From positions 1-64,000 of the forward strand of contig CAYZNN010000004.1 in the NCBI GenBank assembly GCA_964479665.1: 64,000 bases of DNA, read 5' to 3'. Position 1 is the stretch's first letter. Every line of letters starts with the position of its first letter. The notes below the pieces were generated by a model. It worked only from the letters and a program-made list of their open reading frames with translations. It was not told where the DNA came from and made no database searches. Positions 8,741-15,520 of the stretch are shown piece by piece. A program made the translations under genes and the position numbers. The stretch is from UBA2287 sp964479665 (GTDB taxonomy: Bacteria; Bacteroidota; Bacteroidia; Bacteroidales; Tenuifilaceae).

Positions 8741-10078
8741 CTATGCTGGAGGGCTTATAACTTTAAGGGTTGTATCGCCCATGGTTATTATATCGCCAAC
8801 TGCTAATGCAATGCCTGCAGAGTCAACCTGTGATGAATTTACAAAAGTTCCGTTAAGGGAATTTGTCCAGCATCGCTTAACCGAATCCCATTGTCCATCA
8901 CGAATAATCCATTTAACTGGGTTCTCGTGCCGTTCAATGGTTGCATGCCTTCTCGAAACGTAGGAGCTAGGATCGTCGATGGAAACCTGGTTTAGGGTAT
9001 CGGTATCGAGCCTACCTACTTTAATTAGTCCAACGTTTCTGTTAGGTCCTATAAGATTTGATAGGTTGAAAACCATCCCAGCCTGAAAACCATTCATAAC
9101 TTTTAGTGAAATAGTATTACAATTAAAACTTGAAGAAACAGGTTCAGTGTATTGTCGTGCTCCAAGCAAAGAAAGTATTTCTTCAACCTTCTGAAAACGT
9201 GAACCAAAGTTCGAATCTAGAGACTTTTTTAAAATTGCATTCCAATGTTGAGGGATATTGCTTCTATAATTCGTTGTAGGAATCATTTGTCCCAAGTGCA
9301 AGTTTTTAATATATTCTGCCAGAGATGCATCGCTATCGAGTGCACCAAATGGGAGATGGCCTCCAGTAATCATTTCGTACATCATAGCACCAAATGAGAA
9401 AATGTCTGTTACTGGGCATGTGGTTTTAAACTTTTTAGAATCGACTAATTGCTCTGGTGCAATATAAGCATAGGTGCCAAAGGTATCGCGGACTCTTCCC
9501 AACATGTCGGGACGTGTTTGGCGTTTAACCGAGTGGTTTATGAAACCAGTAATTCCAAAGTCGGCTAAAACTGCTTTATTTTCCGAAGTAAGCATCACAT
9601 TATCAGGCTTAAGGTCGCGATGTATAATTCCTTCACTATGTAAATCCCTAAGCCCAATTAGTATGTCAATTGCATACTTATCGAGTAAATTAAAATCGAT
9701 TCTTTGCTTCACTTTAGCCCTAAGGTCGCCATTGGGGCAGTAATCCATAACAATGTATGGGTTACCATTTTTAATCCCCAACTCATAGGAATGGACTATG
9801 TACTCACTTTTAATTTGGCCACAAATGAACTCTCTTCGAAACCGTTCACCAATGCTCTCCTTTGCTTCGGTATAGGGTATTTCGTAAAGTTTAAGAACCT
9901 TAAGCGCATATACTTGATTGGAATTGGTGTCGGTTACCCTGTAAACATCGCCGTAGGTACCACCACCAAGGTGTTTATCTACTCTGTAATGGTCAATCTT
10001 TTCGCCAGGAGAAGGGGCGAATCGGGTTGGAATCCCATCAAGTTTAAAGGAATCATTAAGACCAGAAATCCCTGCCAT
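8741..10078 (-). CDS. Cytoplasmic Ser/Thr protein kinase with C-terminal FHA domain
   Basis: A soluble Hanks-type kinase with a C-terminal FHA domain. Kinase motifs: GGGTYGDV, ALKVLK, HRDLKPDN, ADFG, a long activation segment with FGTYAYIAPE, and DIFSFG. The FHA domain occupies about the last 110 residues: KVGRLDTD, then SYVSRRHATI (SxxH) and NSLNGTFVNS, which are textbook positions. No membrane segment. A Met start at 10117 would overlap the upstream gene by 29 nt; the Met at 10078 (MAGISG) leaves a 10-nt gap and is preferred. Kinase plus FHA in one chain suggests recruitment of phosphothreonine partners or autoregulation. It is less similar to the other two kinases than they are to each other. 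Confidence 0.9.
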   Translation of the reverse strand: MAGISGLNDSFKLDGIPTRFAPSPGEKIDHYRVDKHLGGGTYGDVYRVTDTNSNQVYALKVLKLYEIPYTEAKESIGERFRREFICGQIKSEYIVHSYELGIKNGNPYIVMDYCPNGDLRAKVKQRIDFNLLDKYAIDILIGLRDLHSEGIIHRDLKPDNVMLTSENKAVLADFGITGFINHSVKRQTRPDMLGRVRDTFGTYAYIAPEQLVDSKKFKTTCPVTDIFSFGAMMYEMITGGHLPFGALDSDASLAEYIKNLHLGQMIPTTNYRSNIPQHWNAILKKSLDSNFGSRFQKVEEILSLLGARQYTEPVSSSFNCNTISLKVMNGFQAGMVFNLSNLIGPNRNVGLIKVGRLDTDTLNQVSIDDPSSYVSRRHATIERHENPVKWIIRDGQWDSVKRCWTNSLNGTFVNSSQVDSAGIALAVGDIITMGDTTLKVISPPA

Positions 10079-10088
10079 ATTGCGAAGT

Positions 10089-10748
10089 TTAGAAGTCGAA
10101 CTTGAATAGGCGATCACCCATTAATAGGTAATCGCCTTTTTTTAATTCAACCACGCTGTCTATTCGAATAAAAGTAGTTTGCTTCTGGCTTCGATTCTCG
10201 ATTACCCAATTTCCATTGGTGTTTTGTGAAATAATTGCCTGCCCTTTACTGGTAATTGTATTGTTGCTGGGTTCGAGGTTATCCCTATTTAATTCAAATT
10301 TATCACCACTAAAGGAAATTGAAGCAAATGCTAGTTCTCCATCGCGAGCTACGGGAGTTAATGTAAAACCTCCTCCTTTTTTTGACTGCCAAGGATCGAT
10401 TGTTCCTCCTTTGAAAATTCCTTTTTTTTCTGACAGTGGAGTTACTTTCCGTACCTCTTGCAAAGGGCTCTCCTTTAAAATAATTGGATTTCCGCAATTT
10501 GGACAAAACTGAACATTTCCTGACAAAGGATATCCACAACCTCCACATGCACCAACCATATTAGGCTTGGAACTAATTGAACCATCCCATGAAGGTTGAT
10601 TGGCCGCCTGCCCATCGATGGTTTTTGAAACATACTCATTCTCTGAAAGAACAGGAGGTGTATTTCCGCTCAGCAATGTTCCACACTTCTCGCATTTTGC
10701 TATTCCGCTCAAATTCTGGGAATACCCACAGTTGACACAACGTAGCAT
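10089..10748 (-). CDS. Double zinc-ribbon protein with FHA-like C-terminal domain
   Basis: A 219-residue protein, first gene of the minus-strand kinase cluster. Two short zinc ribbons are visible: CVNCG with CEKCG at about 4-23, and CGGCG with CPNCG at about 70-90. A Lys/Gly-rich linker leads to a beta-rich C-terminal domain (about 125-219) with LKKGDYLLMGDRLFKF, which resembles the final strands of an FHA fold; the first FHA motif (GR) is not clear. It may be a small cytoplasmic adaptor that brings the cluster's phosphoproteins together. No enzymatic motif. A -7-type promoter element lies about 28 nt upstream. Confidence 0.8.
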   Translation of the reverse strand: MLRCVNCGYSQNLSGIAKCEKCGTLLSGNTPPVLSENEYVSKTIDGQAANQPSWDGSISSKPNMVGACGGCGYPLSGNVQFCPNCGNPIILKESPLQEVRKVTPLSEKKGIFKGGTIDPWQSKKGGGFTLTPVARDGELAFASISFSGDKFELNRDNLEPSNNTITSKGQAIISQNTNGNWVIENRSQKQTTFIRIDSVVELKKGDYLLMGDRLFKFDF

Positions 10749-10775
10749 ATAAAATATTTTAATTTGTTAGGTGTT

Positions 10776-10783
10776 CAAATTTA
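10776..10783 (-). promoter_or_regulatory. Candidate Bacteroidota -7 box of the kinase/phosphatase cluster
   Basis: On the minus strand this reads TAAATTTG, an exact match to the Bacteroidota TAnnTTTG element, about 28 nt upstream of the first gene of the cluster (start 10748). No clear -33 TTG partner was found at the usual spacing, so this is a partial match. Confidence 0.4.
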
Positions 10784-10807
10784 ATCGATATTTTAAAAAT
10801 TAAATCT

Positions 10808-10829
10808 CACGGTTTTCCGTGTTTTTTTT
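10808..10829 (+). terminator. Hairpin plus T-run between two divergent genes
   Basis: CACGG, loop TTTT, CCGTG, then eight T residues on the plus strand. It looks like a small intrinsic terminator located between the divergent promoters of the kinase cluster and the gene at 10880. It could stop antisense transcripts leaving the cluster, or attenuate transcription into the 10880 gene if that starts further upstream. Confidence 0.4.
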
Positions 10830-10844
10830 ATCATCATCGATCTG

Positions 10845-10852
10845 TAATTTTG
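10845..10852 (+). promoter_or_regulatory. Candidate -7 box for the PPC-domain gene
   Basis: TAATTTTG matches the Bacteroidota TAnnTTTG element, about 28 nt upstream of the ATG at 10880. This is the same distance as for the divergent cluster promoter. No convincing -33 element. Confidence 0.35.
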
Positions 10853-10879
10853 AATTTAACATCATAAATTTATCTTACA

Positions 10880-11752
10880 ATGAAAAAAACAATCATACTC
10901 ATTTGCCTTGCTGGCATTTTATCATTCGACGTTGAACTAATGAGCCAAGACTTATCGTCCTGGTCAAATGGAAAATACATGAAAGAGGCAGTAAATCAAG
11001 CCCTTGCAAACGCTATAATACTTGAACAAAACTCAAATTATGGTTTAACAGATAAGTCGGTTTGTTTGTTATGCGCCTTTCAGAAGGTTGGAGGTTCAAA
11101 TCGATTAACAATTAGATTAAATAGCGATAACCAATATATATTTACGGGAGGAGGAGATTCGGATGTTACAGACTTAGATATTGTAATTACCGACAGTGAA
11201 GGTGTTGAGGTTGCTAAGGATAAAAAAGTCGATAACTCCCCTGTTTTATATTTCAATCCATCTTCGAGCAATTCATATACTGTATCTTTAAATCTATATA
11301 GTTCTAATGAAGACAGATCATCTTTTTCTTGTATGGCAATTTTAATAAAGGGAGGCTATAGCGTTCCAGTATCTACCCTTGACAACACAATTAATAAATT
11401 CATGACATTTGGTATTCGAACGCACGAGATGACAGGAATAAAATTTCATGATTATGAAAATCAATGGTGTTTATACGGTAACTTACTCGAAGTAGGAAAC
11501 TCAAATACTATTTCGAGTATTAGACTTGGAGATGAAGATCATATTATAATTGCAACAGGTGATGATAGTGCTTCAGATATTGATTTATTCTTATTAAAAA
11601 ATGGTGAGGAAATTGAGACTGACACTGAAACTGATAGTACGCCAATGCTTACAATTAGTACAAAGGATAGCGAGCGTTATGGTATTAAAACTAAATTAAT
11701 ATCCTCTTCAAAATCAGCCTCATTTGTTCTTACTGGGATATTTACTGACTAG
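10880..11752 (+). CDS. Secreted protein with two tandem PPC-like domains
   Basis: A 290-residue protein with an N-terminal signal peptide (about 1-22). Two similar beta domains are visible. The first (about 65-155) contains GGGDSDVTDLDIVITDSEG and DNSPVLYF. The second (about 205-290) contains GDDSASDIDLFLLKNGEE and DSTPMLTI. The pattern D-x-DLD-hydrophobic-x-D/N-x-G followed by a short strand is that of bacterial pre-peptidase C-terminal (PPC) domains, here without a peptidase. It is divergent from the kinase cluster across a 131-nt gap and ends just before an insertion sequence. A role as an extracytoplasmic binding partner of the cluster is a guess based on position. Confidence 0.7.
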   Translation: MKKTIILICLAGILSFDVELMSQDLSSWSNGKYMKEAVNQALANAIILEQNSNYGLTDKSVCLLCAFQKVGGSNRLTIRLNSDNQYIFTGGGDSDVTDLDIVITDSEGVEVAKDKKVDNSPVLYFNPSSSNSYTVSLNLYSSNEDRSSFSCMAILIKGGYSVPVSTLDNTINKFMTFGIRTHEMTGIKFHDYENQWCLYGNLLEVGNSNTISSIRLGDEDHIIIATGDDSASDIDLFLLKNGEEIETDTETDSTPMLTISTKDSERYGIKTKLISSSKSASFVLTGIFTD

Positions 11753-11757
11753 AGGTA

Positions 11758-11782
11758 GGTAGGCTTCCCATTTTTAGTACAG
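11758..11782. repeat. Left terminal inverted repeat of the IS3-family element
   Basis: About 25 nt matching the right end in inverse orientation: GTAGGCT, then a C-rich step, then TAGTACAG in common. The outermost base differs from the TG expected at IS3 tips. Confidence 0.75.
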
Positions 11783-11784
11783 GG

Positions 11785-12630
11785 CTAAATTATACAATTT
11801 TGATCAATTAAAGCTTCTTGGGCTTCTCTAAACCTAATCGGGCTAGGCCCCTTTAACGCCTCGTGCGGACGGTGATAGCTATAGTCATTCACCCATTTTT
11901 CCGTCACCTCCCTCACCTCGTGCAGGTCATCGAATAAATAGGCGTCTAAAATGCCCTCCCTGTACGTTTTATTGAATCTTTCTATCAGCGCATTTTGCGT
12001 TGGCCTACCGGGTTGTATGTACTTGAACTCAATGCCATTCGCCTCGCTCCACTCTTGGGCTAGCTTGGCAATAAACTCAGGGCCATTATCCATGCGTATT
12101 TTCTGTGGCCTCCCATGTTTGTGGATAAGGTGGTTAAGTATCCAGATTACCCGGCTGCCCTTAAGCGAGTAATCGGTCTCTATGTATAGAACCTCACGAT
12201 TATAGTCATCAATAACGTTAAACGAACGGAACTTCCGCCCATGGCTAAGGGCATCTCTCATGAGGTCTATGCTCCATGTTTCGGCGAAGCGTTTTGGAAT
12301 GGCCAATGGCTCTTTTATGCGGGCTGGTAGCCTTTTCTTAACCTTTCGTCGCAAGGGGATCCCCATCTCCCTGTATACCCTGTGCAGCCGCTTGCGGTTA
12401 GCCGCCCCGCCAGGATTCCGTAGCCTGTGGTAGCTCTTCCAGAACCCTTCTCGCGGGTGGTCTTGGCTCAGACTAGCTGGCGCATCCATCAGGGTAGCGT
12501 CATCCCTTTTGGAGCGGTACGCCATGCTGCTCCTGCTGGTCCCCAGTATTCGGCACGCCTTGCTGATGCCGCTTGGGTATCTTTCTTTGACTTCGTTAAC
12601 GATGGATCGCTTCTGGCAAGGCTCTAGAGC
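11785..12630 (-). CDS. IS3-family transposase OrfB (DDE domain)
   Basis: The catalytic half of the IS3 transposase, made as an OrfAB fusion by -1 frameshifting from orfA. The in-frame reading continues from ALEPCQKRS. Visible parts: an HTH_21-type region, then the rve integrase core with Asp in WSIDLM, Asp in RMDNGPEF and Glu in NALIERFN, giving a complete DDE triad, and the usual tail with YNSYRPH-like YSYHRPHEALKG. The frame is open upstream to 12771, but that part only shadows orfA. No internal stop, so the element may still be active. Confidence 0.92.
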   Translation of the reverse strand, partial: ALEPCQKRSIVNEVKERYPSGISKACRILGTSRSSMAYRSKRDDATLMDAPASLSQDHPREGFWKSYHRLRNPGGAANRKRLHRVYREMGIPLRRKVKKRLPARIKEPLAIPKRFAETWSIDLMRDALSHGRKFRSFNVIDDYNREVLYIETDYSLKGSRVIWILNHLIHKHGRPQKIRMDNGPEFIAKLAQEWSEANGIEFKYIQPGRPTQNALIERFNKTYREGILDAYLFDDLHEVREVTEKWVNDYSYHRPHEALKGPSPIRFREAQEALIDQNCII

Positions 12631-12890
12631 TTTTTTTCGATAATGTATTTGGCAACATCCAGCTCTAGCGCTAAATCGGCGTACATCCTTTTCAGCTTGG
12701 AGCTCTCCTCCTCCAGCTGCTTTATACGCTTCAGCTCGCTGGCCTCCATGCCCCCGTACCGCTGTCGCCATTTACAGAATGTAGCCCTGCTTACGCCATG
12801 CTCCCGTGTGATGGCCTCTACGTCTTTGCCGGATTCAAACCCCTTGAGGACCCTGGCAATTTGATTAGAACTAAATTTACTCATCTTCAT
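12624..12890 (-). CDS. IS3-family transposase OrfA
   Basis: An 88-residue helix-turn-helix protein of the transposase_8 type: SNQIARVLKGFESGK, REHGVSRATFCKWRQRYGG, then a leucine-zipper-like coiled coil ending in DVAKYIIEKKL. The sequence KYGGME/RYGGME plus LKRMYADL is typical of the IS407 group. It overlaps orfB, and its last codons GAA AAA AAG carry the slippery site. Confidence 0.92.
   Translation of the reverse strand: MKMSKFSSNQIARVLKGFESGKDVEAITREHGVSRATFCKWRQRYGGMEASELKRIKQLEEESSKLKRMYADLALELDVAKYIIEKKL
12630..12636 (-). promoter_or_regulatory. Programmed -1 frameshift site of the IS3 element
   Basis: On the minus strand, A AAA AAG in the orfA frame, one codon before the orfA stop (GAA AAA AAG CTC TAG). 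A -1 slip continues as GCT CTA GAG CCT, which is the start of the conserved OrfB reading (ALEP). This is the standard way IS3 elements make OrfAB. Confidence 0.8.
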
Positions 12891-12930
12891 GCTTTTACAG
12901 TTTTAAAGGCATGCTTTTTCTACTTTTAAA

Positions 12931-12956
12931 CTGTACTATTTTTGGGGGAGCCTACA
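12931..12956. repeat. Right terminal inverted repeat of the IS3-family element
   Basis: CTGTACTATT, then a T/G-rich stretch, then AGCCTACA; inverse match of the left repeat. The sequence immediately beyond it (12957 on) is inside the reading frame of another transposase. Confidence 0.8.
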
Positions 12957-13769
12957 TCACTATTGGAACAAGGCTCATAAGTCTCACGATTGCAAGGAGT
13001 GTGGCTACAGAGCCACGTTGCGAAGCGGAACGGTAATGGAGTCCTCCAAGCTGCCTTACCGGTACTGGCTCTACGCCATTTACCTCATGTCTATGACCAA
13101 GAAAGGCATATCTGCCGCTGAGGTGCAGCGCCAGTTGGGTCATAAACGCTATGAGCCGGTTTGGACGATGATGCATAAAATCAGGGCTACCATGGGGCTG
13201 AGGGATGACAAGTACGAAACGGACGGCGTAGTGGAATTGGACGACGCTTTCTTCAAAACGCACAGCGATGCATCCTCCGATGAACCCACCAAGCGTGGTC
13301 GTGGTAGCCAGGAGCAAAGTGCAGTGCTGGTTATGGCTAAGGTTGACCCGAAGCGAGGGCGACCGAGAAAACACAAAAAGCCATCCGCCTTTCGGTACGT
13401 TAAGATGATTGTTATTCCCAACCCATCGTCCAGCACCATGAATGATACCTTGTCAACATATGCAAAGCCAGAGGCTGTAATCAAAAGCGATGGATGGCGA
13501 GGTTTCAGTAAGATTAGGGAGGTAGGCGCAAAAAACACATAAAAAAGATAGTCCCACCGAAAGAGGCCTCCAAAGCTCTACCGTGGGTTCATACCATGAT
13601 AAGTAACGCGAAGCGAAATCTTCTTGGAATAAACCACCAAACAAAAGACGAATATTTGCAAAATTACTTGAATGAATTTTGTTACAACACAAATAGACGG
13701 TATTTTGGGGTAAATCTATTTGATAGACTCCTAGTTGCAGCGGTTGAAGACTTGGTATGGAAAGTTTAG
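12957..13769 (+). pseudogene. IS1595-family (ISXO2-like) transposase, 5' truncated and frameshifted
   Basis: The reading frame comes straight out of the IS3 right end without a start codon: HYWNKAHKSHDCKECGYRA, the last half of the N-terminal zinc ribbon (DCKECGY), then the ISXO2 signature LPYRYWLYAIYLMS, GISAAEVQRQLGHKRY and VELDDAFF. The first frame stops at 13542. The conserved C-terminal part (KKIVPPKEASKALPWVHT to LFDRLLVAAVEDLVWKV) continues in the -1 frame to a stop at 13769. About 40-50 N-terminal residues, including half of the ribbon, are missing, and no matching fragment is found on the other side of the IS3 element. It cannot make a normal transposase. Confidence 0.88.
13530..13536 (+). 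promoter_or_regulatory. A AAA AAC slippery heptamer at the IS1595-like frame change
   Basis: The zero frame is GCA AAA AAC ACA TAA, so the heptamer is in the correct register for -1 slippage. The -1 frame then reads CAC ATA AAA AAG ATA and joins the conserved C-terminal half. This could be recoding or simply a one-base deletion in an A-run of a dead element. Confidence 0.45.
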
Positions 13770-14018
13770 GTGCTATTACGGATAATCATATAATTTATTT
13801 GAGTAAACAGAAATTGCGTAAAGAAACGAAATAAATGTAAAAAACTTTTCTCACCATAGTTAATAAACAAATTAATGTTATAGATTCTGAAAATTGATGT
13901 TGTAAAATTTCAAAAAAATTCAACATTAATTCACCTCTTTATCGTGATATTTTCATCCCCATTTTCCGTGAATTATAATCGAATTGCTATATTGCATTCA
14001 TTTTTTAAACTATCTTAA

Positions 14019-14639
14019 ATGCTTACGATTTTTATTGTCGACGATCACCCAATGGTTACAGAGGGAATTGAAAAAACCCTTGCCCGCCTGCATATTGAAT
14101 GCCAACTGAAAACATTCCACAATGCTGAGGATTTGCTTGCTGCTGCACAAAAACAAATGCCCGACATGGTAATATCGGACATAACTTTGCCTAAAATGGA
14201 TGGCATAGAAATGGTTCAGGAACTGAAAAATAATTACCCAAGAATAAAGGTACTTTTCTTTACCATGCATCAACAGGCTTGGCGTATGAACGAAATGATA
14301 CGACTCAATCCTTATGGGGTGGTTTTCAAAACCTGTCCCTCTTCGGAGTTCGTTCGTGCGGTTCTCGAAGTTGTTGCGGGGCGTACCTTCTTTTCAAGTG
14401 AAGCTAAAAATGTGTTAGTAACTTCAACAATCAGTAAAACAACTATTAACCTTAGCCGCCGCGAAAAAGAGGTTCTTAATCTTATATACCAGGGACTCAC
14501 AACAAAGGAAATAGCATGCGCACTTTTTGTTTCAACTAATACAATTGAATCGCACCGAAAAGGATTGTTTGCAAAACTCGATGTAAAAAACTCTTCTTCG
14601 CTCATTGCAAGGGCAATCGATTTGGGAATGATTGTGTAA
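14019..14639 (+). CDS. NarL/LuxR-family response regulator
   Basis: 206 residues. The receiver domain (about 1-120) has acidic residues D8/D9, phosphoacceptor D54 (VISDITLPKMDG) and the Lys in VVFKTC. The C-terminal HTH_LuxR domain (about 140-206) has LSRREKEVLNLIYQGLTTKEIA and STNTIESHRKGLFAKL. It should bind DNA when phosphorylated by the sensor kinase encoded 17 nt downstream. Bacteroidota often pair this type with a HisKA_3 kinase, as here. Its target genes are not evident. Confidence 0.93.
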   Translation: MLTIFIVDDHPMVTEGIEKTLARLHIECQLKTFHNAEDLLAAAQKQMPDMVISDITLPKMDGIEMVQELKNNYPRIKVLFFTMHQQAWRMNEMIRLNPYGVVFKTCPSSEFVRAVLEVVAGRTFFSSEAKNVLVTSTISKTTINLSRREKEVLNLIYQGLTTKEIACALFVSTNTIESHRKGLFAKLDVKNSSSLIARAIDLGMIV

Positions 14640-14656
14640 TAAAATATCACCTGACT

Positions 14657-15520
14657 ATGTACTACCATTTTTTTATCAAAACAGAATTGCTGCTTCAAAT
14701 ATCTGAGAACATTGGCAATCGAATACTTAGCCTCGAGGTTCAACGCTTATTACTGGTGGTAATTATTGTTTTGCTCATTGCTTTTTTAGTGATTCAAACT
14801 ATACTTAAAAGGAAAAACCTTGAAAGCAGACTGGAAATTGAGTTTTCGAAAAAATATCGTCCTACTCCTGCCACCATGGCAGAAGCCTATTTTAAGGGGC
14901 AGGACGATGAACGAATGCGCATATCAAAAGAACTGCACGATGGGGTTTGCTCAGGCTTAGTTGGGGTTCGTTTTCTGATTGAACCTTTCACATATGATAA
15001 CGAAGATTTGAAAAAAGCGAGCATTTGGCTTCAAAGCATCCATACAGACCTCAGGTACATTTCGCACAACCTGGCCTCTAAGGAGATTATCGACAATGGT
15101 CTTGCCGACGCAATTGAACTATTACTTAGCCGAATGTGTCAGAAAAACGGGGTACATTTCAATTTCCAAAGCAAATTCGATAATAATTTGCCAGAACTTT
15201 CATTCAATATACAGCAGAACGCATACCGTATTGTACAGGAAATTTTAATCAATATACTAAAGCATTCCAAAGCCAATGCAATAAATTTGGTTATTAATCT
15301 CAGCAATGAATATCTTATAATTGAAATTACTGATAATGCTGCCAACAATGGAAGTATGAAGAGCAAAGGACTGGGGCTCGGCAATATTTCTTCGAGGGTC
15401 CAATTTTTACGAGGAAAAATTGCGATTAATAGCAGCGAAGCGGGAACTTATTATAAAATTTCATTCCCCTTAAAGCCCCCTCACACCTCAAACCCCAGCA
15501 CGGTAACGTCGTCGGATTGA
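14657..15520 (+). CDS. NarX/DegS-type sensor histidine kinase
   Basis: 287 residues. One membrane helix (about 31-50) follows a short N-terminal segment, so there is no large external sensor domain. The HisKA_3-like dimerisation box has RMRISKELHDGV with phospho-His H94. The ATP-binding domain has IVQEILINILKHSKA (N box), ITDNAA and GLGLGNISSRV (G box). It forms an operon with the response regulator. The last 40 nt overlap the 3' end of the convergent SpoIIE-type gene, so the C-terminal tail (after about residue 274) is encoded by DNA shared with that gene. The lack of a sensor domain suggests that the signal comes from a partner or the membrane. Confidence 0.92.
   Translation: MYYHFFIKTELLLQISENIGNRILSLEVQRLLLVVIIVLLIAFLVIQTILKRKNLESRLEIEFSKKYRPTPATMAEAYFKGQDDERMRISKELHDGVCSGLVGVRFLIEPFTYDNEDLKKASIWLQSIHTDLRYISHNLASKEIIDNGLADAIELLLSRMCQKNGVHFNFQSKFDNNLPELSFNIQQNAYRIVQEILINILKHSKANAINLVINLSNEYLIIEITDNAANNGSMKSKGLGLGNISSRVQFLRGKIAINSSEAGTYYKISFPLKPPHTSNPSTVTSSD

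Larger units (their letters stand above)
11758..12956 (-). mobile_element. IS3-family (IS407-like) insertion sequence, apparently complete
   Basis: About 1.2 kb bounded by imperfect inverted repeats: the left end reads GTAGGCTTCCC then a T-rich stretch and AGTACAG, the right end in reverse complement reads TGTAGGCTCCCCC then an A-rich stretch and AGTACAG. It contains overlapping orfA and orfB on the minus strand with a -1 slippery site between them. The composition is more G+C-rich than its surroundings. I see no direct target duplication (left flank GACTAGAG, right flank TCACTATT), so one flank has probably been lost by deletion or recombination. Confidence 0.9.

Noticed and set aside
9704..10105. 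A 133-codon plus-strand open frame opposite the kinase-FHA gene
   Set aside because: It is antisense to a clear kinase with conserved motifs, and its translation has no recognisable domain.
171..10748. The kinase cluster as the threonine-phosphorylation arm of a type VI secretion system
   Set aside because: No T6SS structural gene (sheath, TssB/C, ClpV, VgrG) is in the window, and the trypsin-like and Sel1 architectures differ from PpkA/PppA/Fha sets.
11750..12960. Target-site duplication of the IS3 element
   Set aside because: The 3-5 nt on the left (AGAG, GAGG) and on the right (TCAC) do not match.
12952..13374. A 140-codon minus-strand open frame over the IS1595-like transposase
   Set aside because: The plus strand gives the conserved transposase signature; the antisense frame has no support.
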